Below, one piece after another: positions 1 to 12,815 of a stretch of DNA of 64,000 bases. The stretch comes from Rhizomys pruinosus (Eukaryota > Chordata > Mammalia > Rodentia > Spalacidae), in assembly GCA_009823505.1 (NCBI GenBank), contig VZQC01001592.1, forward strand, positions 766,231 to 830,230, in the 5' to 3' direction. Position numbers and translations under genes: made by a program. How positions within the stretch are numbered: the stretch's first letter is position 1; the number at the start of each line of letters is the position of its first letter. The notes beneath the pieces are model-generated. The model searched no databases, was not told the origin of the DNA, and saw nothing but the letters and a program-made list of their open reading frames with translations.

Positions 1-296
1 CCTGTGATCTCAGTGTAGGACCCTGTGCAGCTGCACACACACACACACACACACGCACGCACCTGTGATCTCAGTGTGGGACCCTGTGCAGCTGCGCACA
101 CACACACACACACACACACACACCTGTGATCTCAGTGTGGGACCCTGTGCAGCTGCACACACACACACATGCCTGTGATCTCAGTGTGGGACCCTGTGCA
201 GCTACACACACACACACACACACACCTGTGATCTCAGTGTGGGACCCTGTGCAGCTGCACACGCATGCGTGCGCGCGCACACACACACACACACAT
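1..296. repeat. Compound CA-repeat minisatellite, 5 units
   Basis: Five copies of a core CCTGTGATCTCAGTGTGGG...CCCTGTGCAGCTG start at about 1, 62, 123, 172 and 225, each followed by a CA dinucleotide run. Unit length varies (49-61 bp) with the number of CA pairs. The array probably continues upstream of the window. Confidence 0.9.
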
Positions 297-1267
297 GCTG
301 CCAGCCTCCCGTCGGATGACTCAGCTCCACCTCGTCTGTAAGCTGGCCCTTGGGGTCAAGCATGGATAGTGGCGGCAGCTGCCCTTGTGTAAATCCCAAG
401 CAGTTTCTGGGGAGACGCTTTGGGAACTGGGTTTCATGTGAAGAAGGTGTAGATACTTCTCCCTGAGGATGTGACACAGACCACACTCCCACTGAGACCT
501 CTGGCTCTGCATGCAGGAGTAGTATGTACTACTAGAGGAAGATGGAAGGAGAGGTTGCTTCCCAGTAATGGAAGACCTGAAAAGTAATATTAAACCCTTA
601 AAATGTGTTAGCACTTTACACATTTATCGCCTGTAATACTTTAACCACTGTATAGAGTAAGACATCCTCATGTGCAGATGAAAAGAGACCCAGTCAGGTA
701 GCCTGCCAGAGGAGCACAATGGGGATGGGAGACCTAGACAGAAGCCCCCTAAGAGAGTGTCCCTGTGTCCTCCCTCTACTGTGGACCCGGCTCAGGTTGG
801 TCACCCTCCTTAGAGGTCCATTTGTGGTATCCTCTCCCAGCAGTCTGCATGAGTGGCAGTGTCTATGCTGCGGTGTTAGTAACACACTCCCCATGTTGAC
901 TAAAGGGTGGCATCCATATCAAGAAGAGGAGACCAAGGCACTTGCCTTGGGTAGAGATGAAAGATTTGGGTCTTTTCAAGGGAGAAAGGGAGAGGAAGAT
1001 TGTAGGGACGCTGGGCCCTGGCATGGTGTGGCCTATGCTTGACTTAATCTTAGGGTCAGTGACTCTGCTGAGCATTGTGACCCCAAAAGAGGTAGCCAAT
1101 AACATCTGTGTTTGGAGGGCCAGGGGTGGAGGTCATCAGGACTTGTTCTCTCTGCTCTCTGCACTGTCCTGAGAGTCCTAAGACCCCCAGCCATTAACCA
1201 CTCAGAGCTTGGCTTTGATTGAGGACCAGATACCCCTCCCCCAGAGTGAAGGGGTTTAAAGTCACTT

Positions 1268-1505
1268 TCTTTTTTTTAATTTTTATTTTATTTTATTACT
1301 TTTTATGTGTATGAGTGAACTGTCTGCATGTAGGTTGGTGCACCCATGTTGTGCAATGCCTCAGAGGTCAGAAGAGGGTGTCAGATTCCCCTGGAACTGG
1401 AGTTAAAGACGGTTGTCAGCCGCCATGTGGGTGCTGGGAATCGAACCCAGGTCCTCTGCAAGAGCAGTCAGTGCTCTTAACCGCTGAGCCATCTCTCCAG
1501 CCCCC
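1268..1505 (-). mobile_element. B2/B3-type SINE
   Basis: Antisense tRNA-derived SINE: T-rich tail on the left, and the 5' end on the right reads CCATCTCTCCAGCCCC (reverse of GGGGCTGGAGAGATGG). It is flanked by a direct repeat AAAGTCACTTTCTT (1258-1271 and 1507-1520), the target-site duplication. Confidence 0.92.
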
Positions 1506-3066
1506 TAAAGTCACTTTCTTAATTCATTCCCTTTAGCTCCTCTTCCCAAGCTGCTCCCTGGAAATGTCTGGGTGATACACTAACACACTGATGACATTGG
1601 TAATTACAAGTGGCATTTTTCTGGGTTAGTTTTTCCTTGGGGAACAGTCTGCGTTCAAACTTGGACTTGCTGTTTCTGAGAGGGTGGGGCGGGGCAGTTG
1701 CCTAATTCCTTGTAATTGGGGAAGTAGCACTAATTAGGAGTTGCCCCTCTGTTGTTGAGAAGGGATCAGATCTAGAGATGTCTAATTGCATCCTTTGAGG
1801 TTACAAGGACTTGACTTCTGATGGCATTTGTTATTTTGTCTGTGTGTCCTTGGGTTGAGTTGGCTTCTTCTGGTTTCTTCTGTAAACACGAGAATATTCT
1901 AATACAGTAGAAAGAGTGTCAAACCTCTCAGAGTGGTAGTTAAGACAGAAGATATTCAGTCCTCTAGAGACTGCTTCAGGTCAAGTGTCTGCTGTTCACA
2001 GAAAGTCTCCCCAGAAGTTGGCCTAGCCCCGGACCTTGGGTTGAGTTTCTTGACTTTGGCACCCAGTCTTCCAACCCCTGTGAGGTCGCCTCTTCCCCAA
2101 CCCCTCCTACACCTGTGCTGTCACCCGGCTCTCTTGACAGCCTCCTTGTCTGCTGCACCCACTCTCTAGCCTCCCACTACCCCTCCCCTTAGCAGTGACT
2201 GTCGGATTCTGGGTTCTCTCAGGTGACATTCTCAAAAGCCTACCTGCTCTGTGGGCTGCCTCTGGCTTCCTGCCCCATCGAGTCACAACACACCCTAATT
2301 GAGAGCTGGGGTGTTATTTCAGAGGAGCAGAGAGGATCACCTTAGATGTCCTGGAGAGGAGCTGGTGGGAGACCACAGCCCCAGGGAAGGCCAGAGTCCC
2401 TGGGGTCTGCCTTGTACCAACCCCACCGCCTCTCCAGCCTCTGACCATGGATGACCGATGGGAATGATACACCGGCTCAGAGTGGCCTTGTATATTTGAC
2501 ACGGTAGCTCTGAGTGGCCCTGTGTCCCTGCTGGAGGGGGTAGAAGCTGTGAGTGTGTGGGAGAGTCCAGAGCCGGTTGTGCAGACTGGTGTGCGTGGTG
2601 TGCGTTCTCTGACTGTCTGTGTCTCCCATTGCGCCCCAGTGCCACAGCTATCACCTGGCGTAGAGAGTGTCAGCCTGAAAGCTTGGACTCTGGGTACTTG
2701 TAAGAGAGTGCTGCAGAGGACCAGCGGCCCAGGGCTCTCCACAGACGCCCTGCCCTAGCGCTGCAGAAGGCTTTATTTGTGGGGGGCACAGCCACAAGGA
2801 ATGGCTTGTATCAGAAAGCCGGAACTACACTCTATTGAGTTAAGCAGTAGCAGAGATTTGGAGGGGCTTATCTGTTACTGCACTGTAGCCTGTTCTAATG
2901 GTCTAGAGAAGGTTGGCACCTGGGCTCAGGTTGAGGGGAAGGAGACAACCGCTACGTGGTATCTCAATACCCTTATCTGCAGTTTTGTTTTCCAGGTTCA
3001 CTTACTTGTGATCAACCATGATCTGAAAATATTATTAATCTAGTAAATAAACACTTTGTAAAGTTT

Positions 3067-3297
3067 TGTTTTTGTTTTTAAATTTTTATTATTTTTTATG
3101 TGTATGAGTGTACTGTCTGCATGTAGGTTGGTGCACCCATGTCATTCATTGCTGCAGAGGTCAGAAGAGGGCATTGGATTTCCCTGGAACTGGAGTCAAA
3201 GACGGTTCTTAGCTGCCATGTGGAGTGCTGGGAATCGAACCCAGGTCCTCTGCAAGAGCAGTTGGTGCTCTTAACCGCTGAGCCATCTCTCCAGCCC
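3067..3297 (-). mobile_element. B2/B3-type SINE
   Basis: Same family and orientation as the element at 1268. The flanking target-site duplication ACACTTTGTAAAGTTTT is visible on both sides (about 3051 and 3298). Confidence 0.92.
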
Positions 3298-5999
3298 CAC
3301 ACTTTGTAAAGTTTTAAATAACTTATTATAGTGCAGTTATCATTCTGTTACATTGGTGGTTACTGTTGTTAATTTCTTATTGTAGATAATTTTTAAAAGA
3401 AACATTTTCATAGGTATTTATAGGGAAAACTAGAGTATACAGAGTTGAGTACTGTCCATGTTTTCAGGCATCAAAGGGCTCTGGGACAACATTCCTCAAC
3501 GATAGTGGGACTTAGGACTGAGCTGTTTTATAGCTTTGTCGTTCTCTGAGTGTCTCCACTTAAAACCATTGCCAGCTTTGCAGGCTGCCCATGAGTTAAG
3601 AGATTGATTTCCTGGTTGGTTTCATCCTTCTACCGTTCACCGACACGCTCCTGCCATGCTTCATGAGCCTTCAACACATGCCAGACAGTGTGCTGAGTGC
3701 CGATGCTCTGCTGCAGAGCATTGTGGGGCCTGGTCTGTATGGACGGGGTGGTCAGCAGGGAAGCTGTTCTCTGCTCAGAGACTAGGCTGGTCATGGGAAC
3801 ATGCTGTCTGTGCTTAGCACTCTGCTGAGGTCCACAGTGGCCGTAATGCCTGTGCCTATTGGAGGAGGTTTTGCAGAGTTGAGTGGTGAAGCAACTAGAC
3901 TCTGGGATGGGGGCATTTTCTCGGGAAGTGAAGCCAGTGGAGGTACAAGAGGTGGGGGTACAAGAGGTGGGGTAAGATGGCTAGAGAAGCAGAGGAGCCT
4001 GTGACCCTGGGCGACCAGCAGCAGATCGAGGAGACTGTGTTTCCACCGCAGTCTTTGAAGTTAGCAAAGCTTGCAGTGGAAGAGGCAGCATCATTCACCT
4101 AATCGGGTTTGTTTTGAAAGGATTGTCTTTGCTGCTGTGTAGAACTGAGTTCTCATCACTGCATTTGTCAGCTGGAGGTGGACAGGTGATTGTGGTGGGG
4201 AAAGATGGCAGCCCACCAGTCCTCCTCCTCGCCGGGGTGTGCCTCCTTGCTGGCCTTGGTACAGAGCAGAAGCCATCTTCTATGCCTGAAACACCCACTG
4301 GAAGATCCAACTTCTCTGTTGGATAATGGGAAGTCACCAGGTACAGAGCTGAGTTCTGGGAAGAATACTAGTGGAGAGAGGAACTCTGGTCTAAAATTGG
4401 GCTTTGGGAATATTTCAGTGAAACTGCTCTTCCCGCCCCTTCCTTGAGGAAGGCTTGTCCTCGTTTCCTTCCCCCTGACAGAGCCTGACTTTTGATTTCT
4501 AGTCCCATTCCCTTGCTGGCCAGTTGGTCTTCCCAGGTACCTGGGGCTGAGGTAGAGGGGTCAGTATTTGTTATAGGCCTCCCGGGTATACATTTCTGGC
4601 CTCAGACTAAGGCATGTGGTTTCCACTAAGTGGAGGGCTACAGGAGTAGGTACCCCTGCCTAATGATACTTTTCTCGAAAATGATACTAGGCAGGACCCA
4701 CAGACCTTGAGCCTCAGGCAAAAATAATTCATATCTATAGAAGAAGTTCTGAGCTCCCGGATAGAAGCTGAGGTCTGGAGCCCCCAGGAGCCCCCAGCTC
4801 AGCTGTTCTCTTGGCATTTTCTTGCTCTTCAGTCCTTTAAGGCTCAAAATTAGGGCTCCCTTAGTCCTAGTCTTGCTGAAATGGCATAACTGTCAAATAG
4901 ACCCAGAGCCTGCCCCATACCTCACCAGGGCATTGTGCCCAGGAGAGCTGGCAGATGGCGGCCTTCTGGTCCGCTGCACACATGCTCCAAAACAACCATG
5001 AAATAACTGAACTTTTAAGCCCCTCATCACTATCCCCACCGTGACTCCTCTTACCATTCCAGGACTCTGCGTGGAGCCCCAGCTGGGGGGTTGTATGCTT
5101 CACGGTGAATACCTAAGAATCCCCAGGACAGGCCCACTGACTAGGTGGAGCAGTGAACTAGGTGCTGACCTTGCAGGGTTGCTCACGGTCACTCTGCCCG
5201 ACTCACAGCTGCCCATGGCCATGCAATGCTGTGTCTTTTACATCCTAGGATGCCAGCATGCATAGCATGCACTCGCACCCAGGAAACCCCGAGGGTGCAG
5301 TCAGCACTCAGGTCACTTGCCTGTTCAAGGTTTCTCATCCATCAGGTTGCTCAGGCATTCTTGGGGGACGTCCTTGGTGCAGACATTCTTCCTGACAGAA
5401 AGCAATGTGCACCATCTGACTTTGGGTTGTAGCTGTCCCTTACTGTCCATATTGCCCTGGGGACTGGGAACAGAGGGACCTTTCCCGGAAGGGTGGCTGA
5501 GCCCTGAGTCGAGTGGACTGGGCTGTTTGGGTATGTCTTGGTGACTACTGGAGCCCAGAGAGTCTTCAAGAAAGCAACTGTGTCGAGCGCTCCTTTGGCT
5601 GAGGTTATTGGCAGCAGGACGTAGGAAAACTCGGTGCCTGGTTTCCCTCTGTTTGTCGTCCTCCAAGGAAAAATGAGGGTGTGCTTCCGTTTAAGAGGCA
5701 GAGCTGTTTATATCTGCAGGATCTTGACACATGGGTGCACACTTTCACATGCACAGACCTGAAGATAAATAAGTCCCCTGCTTCGGCCTCCACCAGGGAC
5801 AGATACTAAACAGACCCTGTCCATTTCCCCTTGGACCAGATGACGCCCTTGCAAAGGGAATAGTGGTAGAGTTGTGTCAGAAGAGACCTGCACCGTTAGT
5901 TGTGGCCCACAGATCCAGCCCCTGCCGGACGCTGCCCTTCCCATCCCCCATTGCAGCTGCAGATGCAGGAGTCTTCTTGGGTGAGGGTAGGGTGCTCAG

Positions 6000-6198
6000 A
6001 CATTAGTCCATGGGTTTCAGGATCAGCTAGCCCTGGTTCAGGTTCCAGCTCTACCACTTCCTAACTCACTGTGCTCCTTTTCCTTATCTATAGAATGGGA
6101 GTTCTAACTGCATTCAGGTCATGTGGCATCCTGACGGTTAAATGAGGCTCTGCCTGCACATGGTAAGCACTGAATGGACAGCAGCTACTATTAATCAC
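6000..6198 (+). mobile_element. MIR (ancient mammalian SINE), diverged
   Basis: It follows the MIR layout: CCTGGTTCAGGTTCCAGCTC, then a 'cctca/ctatagaatgggag' region, then TTAAATGAGG and a GGTAAGCACTGAATG end. It is diverged and has no target-site duplication, as expected for its age. Confidence 0.6.
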
Positions 6199-6548
6199 TC
6201 TCTTTGTGACAGTCCTCCATACCCCACCAACCTGTACTAACTCCTAATTGCTCGTGAGACCAAGCCAAGCTTCCCTTGCTGACAGACAGAGGTTCACCCT
6301 CTGGGCCACTTGAGTGACATAGCTTTATGTCTGTTTCTCTCTGGTTATCCTGTGGTGGCCTCTTGGCTGCCCGGCTGGGCTATGATTTTTTAGGCCAGTT
6401 GCTTTGATCAGAAACTTTCCTGCTTATCCCGATCCTTATTCAGCTCCTGGCTCAAACCCGAGCAGATCCTAACTTCCCAGTCTTGTTCTTCAGCATCTAC
6501 TTGTGTGGTTTCTCCTGTGTTTTCTGCTCTAATTAGAAGTGCTTCGAA

Positions 6549-6713
6549 GCCAGGCGTGGTGGCGCATGCCTTTAATTCTAGCACTCTGGAGGCAGAGGCA
6601 GGCAGATCTTTGTGAGTTCAAGGCCAGCCTGGTCTACAGAGTGAGTTCTAGGACAGCTGGGGCTACAGGGAGACCCTGTCTCAAAAAGACCAAAAAGAAA
6701 GGAAAAACAAGAA
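6549..6713 (+). mobile_element. B1 SINE
   Basis: Full-length B1 from GCCAGGCGTGGTGGCGCATG to an A-rich tail with GACCAAAAAG. It is flanked by AGAAGTGCTT(C/T)GAA on both sides (6535 and 6709). Confidence 0.95.
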
Positions 6714-8084
6714 GTGCTTTGAAAGCAGGTCATGTCCCACAGATCTTACGCTGCCTCGCTGTGCTGGTTCCCACTGGCTGGCCACTTTAATATGGAGAGC
6801 TGGGAGCTGTCCAGGCACGATCAGTAGAGATATAGCAATCAAAGAACGGAAAGGTCAAGAGATGCCCAAGTAACCTTCTGGCAGAAATGGATGGGAACTC
6901 CAGCCCAGCCTGTGCCCCCTGGGCTCTGATCCTTTGCCACGGGAGGGCTCTTCGCCTTTTGGCTGCCTGACACAGCTCAGCAAGTGTTCGTGACGGAAGC
7001 TGGGACTGGCCCCAGTGCTGCCCTGAGTGCTGCCCAGGGTTTGTTTTGACAAAGACAGTCCAGTTAAGTGACTTGTACTGGCGTTCTGGATGCTCACAGC
7101 AGGAACCTGGTTCACTCCTCTGTCAAAGACCTTTGCCTCAAATCTGCAGCACCTCCAGGGGTAGTGTGTGTGTTTATGCGTGTGGGGGGGGGGTTGTGGG
7201 TATTTCTGTGACTACTTGTGCGTGGTGAGAATTCGTCTCTTCCCTGACCTTCATCTTCCTGTCCTGCTCCGGCTTTGGGGACAGCCCCTTTGAAAGTTCT
7301 CCATTTCCTTTGGAAGTCAGTCCACGTTGTCTGCACTAGGCGAGGAAGCCGGGGTGTAGGAAACACCACCAGCAGAGGCTTCTAAACGCACCCACTGTTT
7401 GCAGCAGCTTCTCTTAATTTTTAGCTCGTGTTGAGTTCAGATTAGCTTGTGTGCCTGGAAATATCCACGGGTCACACAGAGTGACCCTTACTGACGTGTT
7501 CCTTCCTCTTGTTCCACAGGCACTTAATGAGTGTCACCTTGTCACATGCGAGGTGCCATATGCTCTGTGAGAGGTGGTTGTTGCCTGGCTGACCGTGGAG
7601 GATAGTTTTCCTGTGAATAACTCCCAGAGTGAATAGAGGAGCTGAACTTTGACTAGACAAGAGAGAACCGATAATTGAGCGTGGCATTGCCCAGCATTCC
7701 CAGCCTCTGCTTGTCGGGGTTAAGGTGATCAGGATCAAAGGCAGCTTCTCAAACTCCGGTCGCCGTTGTCTACCTGGCCTTCTTTAAGTAAACCCAATTG
7801 ACACCCATCCAAACCTGCCAACACTGATTTATCAGGGAGCCTCCACCTGTTCTCCTTCCCATGGCCGCCCTCAGGACAGGCTTCTGGGGATGGCTCCATC
7901 CCGGCTTGCCTGTTCTGAATGTGGGTATGTGGTGTGGAGACAGAGCAGTCTTAGGTAATAGTCATTACACAATGTGACTAGCGAGAGGGGCTGTGGTTCC
8001 TTCAGGTAGAGAAGGGCAGGATACTGCTCTGCCCTCACCTGGGTGCTCTTAGCATAGAGTCTCTGCAGCCCAACATTCTGTTTC

Positions 8085-8455
8085 TGTTGACCAGCTTTTC
8101 ATCCCTGACAAAATACCTGAGCAAAACAACCTAAGGAAGGAAATATTTATTCGGCTCATGATTTTAGAGGTGACCATGGTCAGCTGGCTCCTTTGCTTTT
8201 AGGCCTGTGGCAAGTCAGAAACATGGCAGAAAGGAAGGGTAGACAGCTGGTCACCTCTTGGTGGTCAGGAAGGAGAGAGAGGAAAGACAGAAAGTTCTGG
8301 GGGCAATATATACCCTTCAAAAGCATGTCCTGAGAGACCTATTTCCTTCAACCAAGCTCTGCTTCCTAATAGCCCATTCTACTATGAACTCATCAATAGA
8401 TTAAAGCATTGATGAAATTAGTGCCCTCATGATCTAATCACCTGTCAATAGCACT
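8085..8455. mobile_element. Old interspersed repeat, family unnamed
   Basis: The phrase CCTGACAAAATACCTGAGCA...GGAAATATTTATTCGGCTCA resembles the start of widespread mammalian repeats that read 'ACAAAATACC...TTTATT...CTCA'. I cannot name the family. The 3' limit is approximate. Confidence 0.4.
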
Positions 8456-8747
8456 GCCATCTGGTGACCAAGCCTTCAACACAAGAGCTGGTGGCTGTTT
8501 CCTGTCCAAACGTATCCCCGTGGGGTACTGGTATTTTCTGCCTATTCACTGGGGTCAGAGCGGTATGAGCTGGTCCCAAAACCTCACCAAAGGGGAGGTG
8601 GAGTGGCTGGGATGGGGTGGGCTTCTGTCCTTTCCCACTTGAGTCCCAGAGCTCTCCAGCAGCTCTGGAGGTAGACTGAGGTGACAGAAGAGGCAGTAGG
8701 CAGCAGAGAAGCTTGATTTTCAGCAAAAGACTAAGACTTCTTGGATG

Positions 8748-8906
8748 TAGGCCTGGCATGGTAGAGCACCCCTTTAATCTCAGCACTAGGGAGGCAGAGG
8801 CAGGTGGATCTCTGTGAGATCAAGGCCAGCCTGGTCTATATAGCAAGTTCCAGGCCAACTGGAGCTACAGGGAGACCCTGTCTCAAAAAAATAAATAAAA
8901 CAAAAG
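8748..8906 (+). mobile_element. B1 SINE
   Basis: B1 body from GGCCTGGCATGGTAGAGCAC through GGAGACCCTGTCTCAAAAAA to an A-rich tail. It is somewhat diverged at its start. Confidence 0.93.
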
Positions 8907-10604
8907 GATTCTCGGCTATGTATCAGCCAGAAGACATGCTTCTGGGGCGAGGGTTGAAGGAGCCAGGCAAGACAGAGTGATGGTACGGGCTTGTGAGGGA
9001 ATGCCTTCAAGTCTTCCTCCAGATCCTTCAGGAGTTTTAGGAAAATGAAAGGAACTTGGAGGTGTGAAGGAGGAAAGAGAAACCAAAGAAGCCCAGGGAA
9101 TTGATGTGTGGGAGCCCAAACCCCACTTCTCACCACAGACTCCAGGGACTCTGCTCCCCCTCCTGCTTAAGGCCTCATGCCTGACTCAGGAGGTGAGGCC
9201 CTCGGGCTGTGTGTGCTTTTCCACCCTCGGCTGTATGAAAACCCTGAAAGGTCTCAGCATGGGAAAAAATTCCTGAGCTGGCCCAGGCTTAGCCTGTGCT
9301 TGCTGAGAACCTCCGGAGAAAACTGGGCCTTTGCTTTCACCAGAGATAAAGACTCGACAAAGACTCCCAGTCCCCCACTTTTAGGTAAAGAGCATGTGGT
9401 TTGTCCACTGTTGGCATGGCCAGAGCCTACAAAGGTCACAGGAGTCCTTTTCTTCACCATGGGTGGTCCCCATCTTCTCTGGAACCCCCAGTTAGCATGG
9501 GGCAAGCCCAGGGTGTCATCTGCAAGGGGTGCTGGGCTAGCAGCCTTACCCCAACAATTGCCCAATCTTCTAGGTCCAGGAGAGAGAAGCTGTGTTGCTG
9601 TGCATAGTGCCTGGGAGTGCATTGTGCCTGGGGGTGCTGGATCAGAACCCAGCTTGGGTCTGGGCATGTTTGGGCATAGGTTACTCTCCCTGGGAAGTAC
9701 CCAGCCATGTGCCTAGTGCTTCAAGGCATTTGGCAAACAACTACTATTATCTTACCAGGGGCTCCCAGTTTCTTGCTTTCACTCTGTCTAAACCTGGACA
9801 TACAATGGAAGAATAATTGCTGTTCTGACGTTTTAGATGCTTTGTTTTGTCCATCCAGGAGTCTTTACACGGTCCTTGAGCTGTTGATTGTGAGGGATTG
9901 AAAGCTAACCTAAGGCTGAGTTGCTCCTCCTCGCCACTCGAAGAAATGAAGGACTTCAGCTCGGTCCCCTCAGGCTGGAGCCCTGTTCCCGCCCCCTGAT
10001 CTTCGCCCCCTGATACTCCACAGAGCCTGCTCCCTCTTTCCTCTCAGACTCTGTTTCCCTGACAGGCACAGTTCAGCCACTGTGCTTCCTTCCCTCAGGA
10101 GCTCCAGCCTGTCTGCTTTATCTCTGGGCCAGGTTCTGGGCTCAGTTCCAGGACTTGTCAAGACTGTGGCCCAAAAACCTTGTCTGGAGCTCTGCCTCCA
10201 CTGCTGCCTTCCCTGGCTCTGTGTGTCCTGTGCTGAAAGGAAAAGGAAAGGGGAGATGGGAAGAGAAGGCAGGAAGGGATGGGACTGCTACCTGCAGGCT
10301 GTTCATGAACTCCACTGTGGTGTGTCCACAACAGTCAAGGCTAAGCTACTAAAACAGGAAAAGTGGCTGTCAGAAGATGGGATTAGCATCTCTTGTGTGA
10401 CAGTCCTGTAGTGACTGGCTCAGGAGGACTGTTTGCTTTCCTAGGCCTGCTCTGGCATTCCAAGAACATTATCCTTATTTGTCTGGTCACAGGTAGGTTA
10501 GCAACTGTCTTATATTCCAGCCCAGAAGAAAGTTTTTTATACATGTATAAAGTACTTTAATAATAACCATGGGACTTACGGAAATATAAAATGAAAATAT
10601 TTGT

Positions 10605-10981
10605 TGTGCTGGATAACTTTAGTGTCAGTTTGACACAGGTGGGTTGAGGGAACCTCAATTGGGGAATTGCCTCCATTGGACTGGCCTGTGGCCAGTGGCG
10701 TATTTTCTTGATTGTTGAGTGATGTGGGAGGGTCCAGCTTGCTGCGGGCAGCGCCACCCCTGGGTAAGTGGTTCTGTACTGTATAAGAGGGCAGGCTGAG
10801 CGTGGGCTAGGGGAGCAGGCCAGTCAGCACTCCTCCGTGGCCTGTGCTTCAGCTCCTGCCTCCAGGTTCCTGCCCTGAGTTCCTACCTTGGGCTCCCTCA
10901 GTGATGAACTATGACCTTGGAGATCAACGGAATAAACCCTTTCTTCCCCAGGTTGGCAACGGAAAAGCAAAAACTAGGACA
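10605..10981 (+). mobile_element. Solo LTR-like element, family A, + orientation
   Basis: It runs from TGTGCTGGATAAC to AACTAGGACA, so it has TG...CA ends. Inside are a TATA-like GTATAAGAG (10780s) and a polyadenylation signal AATAAA (10930s) in the order expected of an LTR. It aligns in reverse to the elements at 23337 and 46719. No clear target-site duplication is left here. The ERV family name is not assigned. Confidence 0.6.
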
Positions 10982-11463
10982 TTCATGAAAGTAAAGTGTG
11001 CTTTTGTTCCTAATAAATGCTCCTTGGAGCAAGATTTAGCAATCCGAGTTCATTGTCAACCATGGCAGAGTTTTACATCAGTGGCTAAGATCAAAATGAA
11101 ATCATTTTTTAAAATGAGATCATTAGTATGAACCAGGATTCCTCTATAATTTTTGACAGAGAAAAATATTTCTTATTTATTAGAAAAATATCTTTTTAAA
11201 GTTACCGATATCTGTGTACATAACCAAGTGTTTAAAAAAAACGTTTTAATTTGTATTTGTTCTGTACTTGTTCATATAAAGAAAGTCTTTTGAGTAAGGA
11301 CTTCGGCTCAGACCAGAGCTCTCTTGCATGCCTCTGGTGCTAAAAACAGTCATCTAGAGCCTTGCTCCGCTGGGCCAGTTTCCGGGGGCCTCTGGAGAGC
11401 TCGATGGAAAGATAGGACTTGATGCTAAACCTCAACCTGATAGTCTACATTTTTATTTATCTG

Positions 11464-11697
11464 TTTTTTTAATATTTTATTATTTTTATTTTATATGTAT
11501 GAATATATTGCCTGCATGTAGGTAGGTGCACCTGTGTTATGCAGTGCCTGAGGAGATCAGAAGAGGGCATCGGATCCCCTGGAACTGGAGTTATGGACAT
11601 TTGTTAGCCACCATGTGGGTGCTGGGAATCCAAACTGGGTCTTCTGCAAGAGCAGCCAGTGAGTGCTCTTAACTGCTGAGCCATCTCTGCAGCCCCA
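11464..11697 (-). mobile_element. B2/B3-type SINE, older
   Basis: Antisense element ending CCATCTCTGCAGCCCC, more diverged than its neighbours. It is the first of three SINEs placed in the same CTACATTT target. Confidence 0.88.
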
Positions 11698-11711
11698 CAT
11701 CTACATTTATT

Positions 11712-11868
11712 TTATTTTATTTTTTTGGTCTTTTTGAGACAGGGTCTCTCTTTAGTCCTAAGTGGCCTGGAGCTCACTCTGTAGACCAGGGTGGCCTTGA
11801 ACCCAGAGATCCGCCTGCCTCTGCCTCCCTAGTGCTGAGATTAAAGGGGTGCACCGCCACGCCCGGCC
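11712..11868 (-). mobile_element. B1 SINE
   Basis: Antisense B1: GGTCTTTTTGAGACAGGGTC...ending CCACGCCCGGCC. It is flanked by CACATCTACATTT on both sides. Confidence 0.94.
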
Positions 11869-11879
11869 ACATCTACATT

Positions 11880-12108
11880 TAAAAAATTTTTTTTTAATTT
11901 TTTTAAAAATGTGTATGAATGCACTGTCTGCATGCAGGTCCGTGCACCCGTGTCGTGCAGTGCCGCGGTGGTCAGAAGAGGGTGTCGGATTCCCCCAGAA
12001 CTGGAGTTAAAGATGGTTCTTAGCCGCCATGTGGGTGCTGGGGATTGAACCCGGGTCCTCTGCAAGAGCAGTCGGCGCTCCCAACCGTTAGGCCATCTCT
12101 CCAGCCCC
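11880..12108 (-). mobile_element. B2/B3-type SINE
   Basis: Antisense element ending CCATCTCTCCAGCCCC. It is flanked by ACATCTACATTT at 11869 and 12111, the same target used by the B1 just before it. Confidence 0.93.
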
Positions 12109-12555
12109 ACACATCTACATTTTAATAAGATGCCTCAGTACATTCCTGAAAACATCCAAGTTTCAGTGTGAACAAGAGAATCAAGTGGGAAATTATGAAC
12201 ATAAAAATAAAATATGTTTTATGCAGTAATGAGCATTTCATAATAACCATTTTGGAGAAGGTTCGTTTTAAATTTTTAAAAACTTTTTGTGAATTTCATA
12301 CACATATATATGTATATAAATTAAGAATTTTTTAAAGCTCTAGGCCACATTGGGTGGGGCTTGTGTGAAGAAGTAATGACGTAGCACCCACACACGTCAC
12401 TGTCACTTCCATTCACACCCCTGCCCAGGCATGGAGCATCTCAATGGCCACACCTAGCCAGTGTTGTGTCGCTGAGTCACGCTTGGCAAATGTGTACTAT
12501 TTTGAAGGAAGAGACAGTGAATTTAGGTGGACAACTTAACAGTCTCTCCCACAGC

Positions 12556-12815
12556 CTTTTTTTTTTAATTTACTATTTTTTTATTAATTTTTATTTATTT
12601 CTGTATGTGTACGAATGTACTGTCTGCATGCAAGTCTGTGCACCCGTGTCATGCAATGCTGCAGAGGTCAGAAGTGGGTGTCGGATTCCCCTGGAGCTGG
12701 AGTTCTCCTGGAATTGGAGTTTCAGACAGTTCTCAGCCGCCATGTGGATGCTGGGGATCGAACCTGGGTCCTCTGCGAGAGCGGTCGGCACTCTTAACTA
12801 CTAGGCCATCTCTCA
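12556..12815 (-). mobile_element. B2/B3-type SINE, long form
   Basis: Antisense element with the doubled 'GGAACTGGAGTTCTCCTGGAATTGGAG'-type segment seen in several copies in this window (here GGAGCTGGAG then GGAATTGGAG). The 5' end reads CCATCTCTC. Confidence 0.9.
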
